Positions 36,407 to 43,030 of a stretch of DNA of 64,000 bases are shown one piece after another. The position numbers and the translations under genes were made by a program. Position 1 is the first letter of the stretch. The number at the start of each line of letters is the position of its first letter. Origin of the DNA: an uncultured Eubacteriales bacterium (GTDB taxonomy: Bacteria > Bacillota > Clostridia > Oscillospirales > Acutalibacteraceae); NCBI GenBank assembly GCA_934725425.1, contig CAKVAX010000001.1:186001-250000 (forward strand), given 5' to 3'. The notes under the pieces were generated by a model. That model was not told the DNA's origin. It searched no databases and saw only the letters and a list, made by a program, of their open reading frames with translations.

Positions 36407-37771
36407 ATGATTAGCAAAAAAGTAATTGGGTTACTTTCGGTCGCTTTAGCCATTCCTGCTTTCTCGAATATGGGTTTAGGCGCGGAGGGAATTGATTCTG
36501 ACATGGTTTACTATGAATCAGTGAAAAATGTATTGGAAATAAATCAAAATCCGGAAGATTTGGAAAATAATTTAAAACCTATTCTAAAAAACTTTTTTGA
36601 TTCAAAGATAGATGAATACATTAATTTCCTTGGGAGGAATAGCAAAGATATACAGGAAAATAAGAATTCTTTGATTGAGTGTATTGATTTTTATATGAAA
36701 AATTTTTCTCTTAGAGAAAGACATTTCGGATATCCTGCGAATATGTGCAAAAGAACTGCACTGGTTAATATTTTCAGTTCCATTGAAAAAGACGGATTTT
36801 TAGCCAACAACTGCGGAGATGTAAACGAATCGGGAAATTATCGTATGGATTCAAAAGAAATTGAAAGAAATATTTTGAAACTCTTTGCCGAGAAATTTGG
36901 AATAGAGGATAATTACTGGGGATATATAACCTCCGGAGGTTCCGAGAGCAACGAGTGGGGAATTAATGCTTCTTTTAAGAAAAATCCTGACGGAATACTT
37001 TATTTTTGCGAATCTGCGCATTACAGCATATATAAAAATTCCGAATCACATAAAAGAAGAATTATTCCGCAAACTTCCGAAGAAGATGAATCCATAGATT
37101 GTGAAGCGCTTTTTAAGCAAATAGAAAAAGATTATAACCAAACAAAATCTCCTGCAAATATAATTCTCACTTGGGGCACTACCAAATACGGTTCATGCGA
37201 CGATGTTAAAAGGATAACGGATTTTCTTATAGAGAAGCATATTCCATATTATGTGCACGTAGATGCAGCACTATTCGGAGGCATTCCTAATAATCAAACA
37301 GACGCTCCTGTTATTTCTGAAATCAAAAATCTTAACATAGATTCCATATCTACCAGTTTGCATAAATATATTGGTGTTCCTACGGTTAAGAGTATACTTT
37401 TAAGTACCAAAAAAGCAACCGGAGAACATATTGATTACATAGGTCAAACTGATAATACAACATCCGGTTCACGGGATATAATGCCATTTTCCACACGTCA
37501 ACAAGTAATTGATATTCTAAATCATTCCAGCCCCTGTGAATATAAGAAAAACATAGAATTTTTTGAAAAATGCCTTAAAGATAAAAATGTTAACTTTGTA
37601 AGAAATGGAAAATCTAATATTTTTGTCGTTAATGCGCCTTGTGACGAAATTTGTAAAAAATATCAGCTGTCTTGTTTTACAGATAAAGCGGGACATCAGA
37701 AAGCCCATATAATAATTTTCCCGTATCAAAATCAAAATATAATAAAAGAATTGGCTGAAGAATTAAGTTAA
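36407..37771 (+). CDS. Exported group II PLP-dependent decarboxylase (histidine/serine decarboxylase-like)
   Basis: The 454 aa protein starts at the ATG at 36407 behind AAGGAG and has a signal peptide (MISKKVIGLLSVALAIPAFS, cleavage near GLGAEG, residue 27). The rest resembles PLP histidine decarboxylases: FGYPANMCKRT, the cofactor-stacking His in CESAHYSIYK (about residue 205), GTTKYGSCD (257-265), the PLP-binding Asp in HVDAALFGG (about 286) and the Schiff-base Lys in STSLHKYIG (Lys320). The substrate (His, Ser or another amino acid) cannot be settled by eye. An exported decarboxylase of this fold is unusual, since these enzymes are normally cytosolic. It is 25 bases upstream of the exported TrpRS. 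Confidence 0.8.
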   Translation: MISKKVIGLLSVALAIPAFSNMGLGAEGIDSDMVYYESVKNVLEINQNPEDLENNLKPILKNFFDSKIDEYINFLGRNSKDIQENKNSLIECIDFYMKNFSLRERHFGYPANMCKRTALVNIFSSIEKDGFLANNCGDVNESGNYRMDSKEIERNILKLFAEKFGIEDNYWGYITSGGSESNEWGINASFKKNPDGILYFCESAHYSIYKNSESHKRRIIPQTSEEDESIDCEALFKQIEKDYNQTKSPANIILTWGTTKYGSCDDVKRITDFLIEKHIPYYVHVDAALFGGIPNNQTDAPVISEIKNLNIDSISTSLHKYIGVPTVKSILLSTKKATGEHIDYIGQTDNTTSGSRDIMPFSTRQQVIDILNHSSPCEYKKNIEFFEKCLKDKNVNFVRNGKSNIFVVNAPCDEICKKYQLSCFTDKAGHQKAHIIIFPYQNQNIIKELAEELS

Positions 37772-37796
37772 AAAATTATCTGAAGGAGAATATTAA

Positions 37797-39167
37797 ATGT
37801 TTAAAAAAGTTGCTACTTGTTTATGTTTTTCGTTATTATTGTCAGGAAAAATTTGTGCTATGGCACCCGGCGAAAATGGTTCTAAAGATGTGTCAGAAAG
37901 CTCATTTAAAATAACCCCATGGAAAGTTGAAGGAAAAGTAGATTATGACACTGTGCTTGACCAATTTGGAGTGGAACCTCTTACAAAAGATATAATTATT
38001 CGCTGGGAAAATTTAATGAAAAAATCCGGAAAAAATGTAAAATTGCACCCATGGGTAACACGTGGAATATTTTTTTCACATAGGCATTTCAATGATATTT
38101 TGGACGCTTACGAAAGGTATCTAAAGGAAAAAGAAAAAGATCCGAACGCCCAGTGCCCTATATTTGTGTACACAGGCCGTGGACCTAGCTCGGATGCCAT
38201 GCATTTGGGGCATTTAGTTCCATTTATGTTTGCTAAGTACTTACAAGATGCTTTTGATTGTAATGTCGTAATACAAATGTCCGATGACGAAAAATTTTAT
38301 TTTAAAGATATGCCGTTCCAAACAGTTTACGATTTAGGTCGAAAAAATTCAAAGGATATAATAGCCGTTGGATTTGACCCGAAGAAAACTTTTATATTTT
38401 CCAATCATGACTATAGGCTTTCATGCAGGCAGTACGAAGAACTTGCTACCGAGATGAGAAAGTGCGTTACATTCCATACATTGCAAAAAGTTTTTGGCTT
38501 TGACGACCAAGCAAACCCCGGAATGATAGATTGGCCGGTATATCAATGTGTTGCAGCTTTTTATCAATCATATCCGCATCTTTTTAAGAAACCCGCACTA
38601 TGCCTTGTTGCTTATGCGATAGATCAAGACCCATATTTCAGGCTTTCTTCGCAACTTTCCGGTACTTTTAATAAGAGGATAAGAAGTAAATCTGTGTCTG
38701 CTCCGGTTAAACATACATTCAGCCCGTGCTCAATAATCGGAAAATTTATTCCTCCGCTTACTTTTAACAAAAATTGCGATTCCAAAGAAAGAAATACAGG
38801 AAAAATGAGCTCCAGTGTTTCTGCTGAATCCACGATATTTTTAACTGACACTCCCGCACAAATAAGAAAAAAAGTTAATAAATATGCTTTTTCCGGTTCT
38901 AGAGGTGACGGCACTTTGGAAGACCACAGGCGAGTTGGCGGTGACATAACTCTTGATGTTGCGTGTCAATATTTGAACTTTTTTGAGACAGATGACGAAA
39001 CATTAAATCAAATTTATTCAGATTTTACCGCCGGCAAAATAACATGCGGAGATACTAAAAAATTGCTTATAGATAGGCTTGTTAAAATTGTAGGGGAGCA
39101 TCAAAGAAAAATTTCACAAATTACCAAAGAAGATATTGATGAATTTTATTCACAAAGCAAGAAATAA
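37797..39167 (+). CDS. Eukaryote/archaeal-type tryptophanyl-tRNA synthetase with a signal peptide
   Basis: The 456 aa protein begins MFKKVATCLCFSLLLSGKICAMA, a classic signal peptide with an Ala-x-Ala-like site at about residue 21-23. The start has a strong GAAGGAG site. The body follows the eukaryotic cytosolic TrpRS closely: KVDYDTVLDQFG, RRGIFFSHRD-like RGIFFSHRHFND (about 89-100), class I HIGH motif in GRGPSSDAMHLGHL (127-140), QMSDDEKFYFKD, FSNHDYR, AIDQDPYFRL (274-283), KMSSS motif in GKMSSSVSAESTIFLTD (335-351) and NKYAFSGSRGDGTLEDHRRVGG (split motif, 361-382). Bacterial TrpRS is shorter and lacks these blocks. Both catalytic signatures are intact. An ATG at 37860 (residue 22) could give a cytosolic form, but its ribosome binding site is weak. 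It follows the exported decarboxylase and precedes a Trp-type transporter operon. Confidence 0.85.
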   Translation: MFKKVATCLCFSLLLSGKICAMAPGENGSKDVSESSFKITPWKVEGKVDYDTVLDQFGVEPLTKDIIIRWENLMKKSGKNVKLHPWVTRGIFFSHRHFNDILDAYERYLKEKEKDPNAQCPIFVYTGRGPSSDAMHLGHLVPFMFAKYLQDAFDCNVVIQMSDDEKFYFKDMPFQTVYDLGRKNSKDIIAVGFDPKKTFIFSNHDYRLSCRQYEELATEMRKCVTFHTLQKVFGFDDQANPGMIDWPVYQCVAAFYQSYPHLFKKPALCLVAYAIDQDPYFRLSSQLSGTFNKRIRSKSVSAPVKHTFSPCSIIGKFIPPLTFNKNCDSKERNTGKMSSSVSAESTIFLTDTPAQIRKKVNKYAFSGSRGDGTLEDHRRVGGDITLDVACQYLNFFETDDETLNQIYSDFTAGKITCGDTKKLLIDRLVKIVGEHQRKISQITKEDIDEFYSQSKK

Positions 39168-39188
39168 ATATTAAATTTTAAATTTATA

Positions 39189-39217
39189 TTGAAAAATGTA
39201 TCTTAATATGGTAATAT
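39189..39217 (+). promoter_or_regulatory. Sigma-A-like promoter of the trpXYZ leader
   Basis: TTGAAA at 39189-39194, 17-base spacer, TAATAT at 39212-39217. Transcription would start near 39224, just before the leader peptide ribosome binding site. Confidence 0.7.
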
Positions 39218-39248
39218 ATCCCTAGATAACTGAGAAAGGAAATTTGCC

Positions 39249-39305
39249 ATGCAGACATTAATTTGTAATGTAAAATTTAATAGCTGGCAAAGCTGCTACA
39301 AATAA
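39249..39305 (+). CDS. Leader peptide with Trp and Tyr codons upstream of the TrpXYZ-type transporter
   Basis: An 18-codon frame reads MQTLICNVKFNSWQSCYK and stops with TAA at 39303-39305. AAAGGA at 39235-39240 lies eight bases before the ATG. The TGG codon is at 39285-39287 and TAC at 39297-39299, and the frame ends inside the 5' arm of a hairpin (39296-39304 with 39308-39316). This is the layout of an attenuation leader for aromatic amino acids. There is only one Trp codon, weaker than the tandem Trp codons of classical trp leaders. Confidence 0.55.
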   Translation: MQTLICNVKFNSWQSCYK

Positions 39306-39379
39306 GATATTTGTAGTGGACCTTTTTACTGCGCCGCTGACAGATATCTTAAGAATATCTGTAGCGGCTTTTATATTTT
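39296..39379 (+). promoter_or_regulatory. Attenuator: alternative hairpins and terminator before the TrpXYZ-type operon
   Basis: Three segments can pair in two ways. CTACAAATA (39296-39304) pairs with TATTTGTAG (39308-39316). Alternatively AAGATATTTGTAG (39304-39316) can pair with CTGACAGATATCTT (39337-39350), with small mismatches, which is the 5' arm of the terminator. The terminator itself is a long stem (GCCGCTGACAGATAT with ATATCTGT-AGCGGC, 39333-39367) followed by TTTTATATTTT. The first two hairpins are mutually exclusive, so a ribosome stalled on the Trp or Tyr codon could release the antiterminator. No T-box AGGGTGGNACCGCG sequence or known aptamer is recognisable. Confidence 0.6.
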
Positions 39380-39382
39380 AAG

Positions 39383-39413
39383 AAAGCCGAAACGTATACT
39401 CGTTTTGGCTTTT
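39383..39413 (+). terminator. Second terminator in the transporter leader
   Basis: AAAGCCGAAACG pairs with CGTTTTGGCTTT, followed by TTATTTTTG. It is in tandem after the attenuator terminator and about 70 bases before the transporter start. Confidence 0.75.
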
Positions 39414-39481
39414 TATTTTTGTTTGCAGATATGAGAAAAATTTAACAAATGAAAGTTACAAATTAAGAGGTGTAAATTAAA

Positions 39482-40441
39482 ATGGAGAAGTTTTTTAAAT
39501 TTATATTTTTGTTACCGATTTTGGCTTTGATATTTTTAGTAAACTGTAAAAAAGATGATTCCAAAATTAAAATAGGAGTGATGCAAATCGTAGAGCATGA
39601 ATCTCTTGACAGTGCCAGGCAGGGATTTATAGATGAACTTGAAAATTTGGGATACAAAAAAGGCAAGAATGTAGAATTTGATATTCAAATCGCATCTGGA
39701 GATATTTCTAATTGCGTTACTATAGCGGAAAAATTTGTAAATGACAAAAAAGATATTGTCTTGGCTATTTCAACTCCTTGCGCACAAACAATGGCAAATA
39801 CCACAAAAGATATTCCTATTTTGGTAGCAGCTGTAACAGATTTTGAGGGGCTCGGAATTATAAATTCAGAAGAAAAGCCCGGGAAAAATGTAACAGGAGT
39901 ATCGGATCTTGCACCAACGGATAAAATAATTTCTCTTATTAAAAAATTAAAGCCGGACTCTAAAAAAGTTGGGGTTTTGTATTCGGTAACGGATTCTAGC
40001 CCTCAGTATCAGGCAAAAATTGCACAAGAAGAAATAAAAAAACTTGGTATGCAGTGCAAATCGGCAAGCGTTTCGCAAATTAACGAAGTCGAACAAGTGG
40101 CTGAAAATCTTGTGAAAGAGGTTGACGCTCTTTATGCTCCGGTAGATAAAATCACTTTTTCTACAATGCCAAAAATTTCACAGATATTTTTAAAAAATAA
40201 AAAATTTGTTGTTTGTGCAGAGGATGATATGCTTTCAAAGGGTGCGATTGCAACATACGGGATTGATTACTATGAATTAGGAAAAATTGTGGCTTCTCAG
40301 GCATCAAAAATTTTGAAAGGGGAAGAAAAAATAGAAAATATCCCGATTGAACATATACGAAATGCAAAACTTAATTTAAATTATGATATTGCCGAAAAAC
40401 TCGGTATAGATGTTACAAATAACTTGAAAGGGGAAAATTAA
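39482..40441 (+). CDS. trpX: ABC transporter substrate-binding lipoprotein, TrpX family
   Basis: The 319 aa protein is a periplasmic-type binding protein of the COG2984 (ABC_sub_bind) family, whose characterised members carry tryptophan/tyrosine. It has a short hydrophobic N-terminus ending LVNCKKD, a probable lipobox with Cys at about residue 21, although Asn before Cys is atypical. Family features: QIVEHESLDSARQGF, TPCAQTMANTTKDIP, AVTDFEGLG and GVSDLAPTDKI. It is directly followed by the permease (stop overlaps start) and ATPase. The ligand call (Trp) is by family and context, not measured. Confidence 0.85.
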   Translation: MEKFFKFIFLLPILALIFLVNCKKDDSKIKIGVMQIVEHESLDSARQGFIDELENLGYKKGKNVEFDIQIASGDISNCVTIAEKFVNDKKDIVLAISTPCAQTMANTTKDIPILVAAVTDFEGLGIINSEEKPGKNVTGVSDLAPTDKIISLIKKLKPDSKKVGVLYSVTDSSPQYQAKIAQEEIKKLGMQCKSASVSQINEVEQVAENLVKEVDALYAPVDKITFSTMPKISQIFLKNKKFVVCAEDDMLSKGAIATYGIDYYELGKIVASQASKILKGEEKIENIPIEHIRNAKLNLNYDIAEKLGIDVTNNLKGEN

Positions 40442-41316
40442 TGGATATTATAATTTCAACAATATTTCAGGGATTAATTTATTCCGTTCTGGGAATGGGA
40501 GTGTTTATTGCCTTTAGGATTTTAAATTTTGCAGATATGACCGCTGAGGGAAGTTTTACACTTGGAGGTAGTGTGTGTGCGGTTATGATTTTGCATGGAA
40601 TAAATCCTGTAATAAGTCTGATTGTTTCAGGACTTTTCGGAACCTTGGCAGGATTTTTTACCGGATTTTTAAATACTAAACTTAAAATTCAAGGTATCCT
40701 TTCAGGGATTTTGGTAATGATTTCACTTTATTCCGTTAATTTGAGAATTATGAAAAAAGCTAATTTATCTATTTTGGGGAAAGAAACTATTTTTAAATTT
40801 TTTGGAAGTTCAAATATTACAAATTTTATATTCGGAATAGGTATATGCGGATTTTTAATAGCAGTTTTATTGTTGTTTTTTAAAACTAGATTGGGACTTG
40901 CGATAAAAGCTACCGGAGACAATGAACAAATGGCTAAGTCTTTGGAAATAAACACTGATTTTAGTAAAATTTTTGCACTTATGATAAGTGGATTTCTATG
41001 TGCGCTGTCAGGCGCTTTGGTAGTGCAAAATCAAGGATATTCCGATGTTAATATGGGCGTGGGGGTAATTGTAATTGCACTTTCTTCGATAGTCATAGGT
41101 GAAGCAATTATAAAAAAAGATTCGATAATATTTAGATTGTTGGGCGTAATTTTAGGTACGATTTGTTATAAATTTATGATTTATTTTGTGTTAATGCTAG
41201 GTATGAATCCCGGTGATTTAAAATTTTTCACTGCACTTATCGCGACTACTTTGTTGGGACTTCCAAGCATTCGAAAATATTTTAAAGGAGTGAAAAACAG
41301 AAATGCTGAAGCTTAA
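40441..41316 (+). CDS. trpY: ABC transporter permease, TrpY family
   Basis: The 291 aa integral membrane protein has eight or so helices and belongs to the branched-chain/sugar-type permeases (COG4120). Visible segments are FRILNFADMTAEGSFTLGG near the N-terminus, TGFLNTKLKIQGILSGILV and KATGDNEQMAKSLEI, the coupling segment that contacts the ATPase. It shares bases with trpX and overlaps trpZ by 14 bases. Confidence 0.87.
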   Translation: MDIIISTIFQGLIYSVLGMGVFIAFRILNFADMTAEGSFTLGGSVCAVMILHGINPVISLIVSGLFGTLAGFFTGFLNTKLKIQGILSGILVMISLYSVNLRIMKKANLSILGKETIFKFFGSSNITNFIFGIGICGFLIAVLLLFFKTRLGLAIKATGDNEQMAKSLEINTDFSKIFALMISGFLCALSGALVVQNQGYSDVNMGVGVIVIALSSIVIGEAIIKKDSIIFRLLGVILGTICYKFMIYFVLMLGMNPGDLKFFTALIATTLLGLPSIRKYFKGVKNRNAEA

Positions 41317-42064
41317 AGAAGTAAATAAAAGTTTTGGAGAAGATTCTTCAAATAAAAAAATTATTTTTGAAAAATTTAATTTGGATGTAAAAAAGGGAGA
41401 ATTTGTGACTATAATCGGCGGCAACGGATGTGGTAAATCTACTCTGATGAATTTGATTTCCGGATCTGTTTTTCCAAAAAAAGGTCAAATATTTATAGAC
41501 GGAAAAGATGTCACCTATGCCCCGGAGCATAAGAGAGCAAAACTGATAGGAAGAGTATTTCAAGACCCGTTAAAAGGTACTGCGCCAAATCTTACTGTTG
41601 AAGAAAATTTGTCATTGGCATTTTTAAAGGGTGAAAGAAAGGGACTGAAATTCAGCATAAATAAGAATGAGAGAGAGACTTTAAAAGAAAGGTTAAAATC
41701 ACTTAATCTAGGTCTTGAAAATCGTTTGGACACAAAAATGGGGCTTCTTTCCGGAGGCCAAAGGCAAGCGATAACACTTCTTATGGCCACCTTAAAAAAG
41801 CCCAAAATTCTTCTTCTGGATGAACATACAGCAGCTTTAGACCCTAAATCTTCAAAAAAAATACTTGAAATAACCGAAAAAGTAGCATCTGATTCCGAAA
41901 TTACAACGCTAATGATAACACATAATATAAAAGATTCACTCAAAATAGGCACGCGAACAATTATGCTGAATTTAGGTAAAGTGGCGATAGATTTGAATGG
42001 GGAGTATAGAAAAATTATGAGTCCCGAAAAGTTACAAAAATTATTTGACGATATTAATTACTAA
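41303..42064 (+). CDS. trpZ: ABC transporter ATPase, TrpZ family
   Basis: The 253 aa ATPase (COG1101) has Walker A IGGNGCGKSTLMNLISG, Q-loop RVFQDPLKGTAPN, signature GLLSGGQRQAITLLMATL and Walker B ILLLDEHTAALDPKS. It energises the TrpX/TrpY importer. It is the end of the operon, convergent with the next gene 21 bases away. Confidence 0.92.
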   Translation: MLKLKEVNKSFGEDSSNKKIIFEKFNLDVKKGEFVTIIGGNGCGKSTLMNLISGSVFPKKGQIFIDGKDVTYAPEHKRAKLIGRVFQDPLKGTAPNLTVEENLSLAFLKGERKGLKFSINKNERETLKERLKSLNLGLENRLDTKMGLLSGGQRQAITLLMATLKKPKILLLDEHTAALDPKSSKKILEITEKVASDSEITTLMITHNIKDSLKIGTRTIMLNLGKVAIDLNGEYRKIMSPEKLQKLFDDINY

Positions 42065-42085
42065 AATAATCAGGTACAATTTTTA

Positions 42086-42853
42086 TTACTTTAAAATATA
42101 TAGATTGTCAGTTTTTACTATCAGGTATTCACTGGTATTATGTTCCAACCTTGAAGTAGAAACATGCAAGCAGTCAAATCCCAGCAGCTTTGTGAGCAAA
42201 CCCGAATTGTAAAACAAGGCTGCTTTATTGTTTTTAAAAAGATTATTTTCTGAATTTTTATTTATAAATGTTTGCTTACTTTTTTTAAAAAATTCTCCGA
42301 ATTCATCGCTATGTTTGGTGCAAATTATATTTTTTAATTTTTCCAGATGTTTATTTTCCAGAACTTTTATATCAGAAGTAGGCATTAACATTTTTACAAC
42401 AGTAGATGAACTTTTTTTATCGGAGTATATTTTAGCAACAGAAAGAGAGTCTGTTGTATAAATCCCCATTCCAAATAGATTTTTTGCATTGGAGCCTATA
42501 TATACATTTCCGGCTTTTAAATTTTTTGCAAATTCTTTTTTGTTAAGTCCCCTGTATAAAACCAAACCGGGATTAGATTTTTTTTCAAAATCGAATTTAT
42601 TTAATAAATTTTTACTTGGAACATTTTTTGAAATTAAATTTCTACAAATCACATCGAATTTTTTGGGGGAAACATCTTTATTTTCAGCAAGAAAATTATT
42701 CATTGTTTTGTATAATTTTTCGGCTTGGTATTGTATTAAGGGAGCTTTGCTAATACTAACTTTTCGACCTGTGCATTGAATATTTTTTGAAAAGCATGTT
42801 GACATCACAAATAAAGAAAAAAGTATCATGTTTAATTTTTTAAACAATTTCAT
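42086..42853 (-). CDS. Secreted PARP-like ADP-ribosyltransferase candidate
   Basis: The 255 aa protein starts at the ATG at 42853 (AAGGAGG upstream) with a signal peptide (KLFKKLNMILFSLFVMSTCFS). After a helical stretch (about 40-90) the C-terminal domain shows the order of a PARP/ART fold: LVLYRGLN (residues 98-104), NLFGMGIYTTDSLSVAKIYS (125-144, like the PARP FGKGIYFAD block), GFDCLHV (225-231) and SEYLIVKTDNLYIL (241-254, like the PARP EYIVYDxxQ block with the catalytic Glu). Arg takes the place of the usual His in the first block, as in R-S-E-type toxins, so the subtype is open. It is divergent from the macrodomain-like gene. Confidence 0.6.
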   Translation of the reverse strand: MKLFKKLNMILFSLFVMSTCFSKNIQCTGRKVSISKAPLIQYQAEKLYKTMNNFLAENKDVSPKKFDVICRNLISKNVPSKNLLNKFDFEKKSNPGLVLYRGLNKKEFAKNLKAGNVYIGSNAKNLFGMGIYTTDSLSVAKIYSDKKSSSTVVKMLMPTSDIKVLENKHLEKLKNIICTKHSDEFGEFFKKSKQTFINKNSENNLFKNNKAALFYNSGLLTKLLGFDCLHVSTSRLEHNTSEYLIVKTDNLYILK

Positions 42854-42962
42854 TATTCCTCCTTGCGTTTTTAATATTATATCATATTTTGTCGAAGTTG
42901 TAAAAAATAACATAAATATATAATAAAAATTATTGCTTTTTATATATTATGCTTTAAAAACA

Positions 42963-42991
42963 TTGATTTTATTTACAAAATGTGATACAAT
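42963..42991 (+). promoter_or_regulatory. Sigma-A-like promoter for the macrodomain-like gene
   Basis: TTGATT at 42963-42968, 17 bases, TACAAT at 42986-42991, about 40 bases before the start codon. Confidence 0.65.
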
Positions 42992-43030
42992 CAGCTGAAA
43001 TCAGTAAATAATACAAGGGGAGGATATAAA

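Noticed and set aside
39230..39330. Known riboswitch (c-di-GMP GEMM type, because of GGCAAAGC) or T-box before trpXYZ
   Set aside because: Only a short GCAAAGC is shared with GEMM and the rest of the aptamer is missing. There is no AGGGTGGNACCGCG T-box sequence. The peptide frame with hairpins explains the region better.
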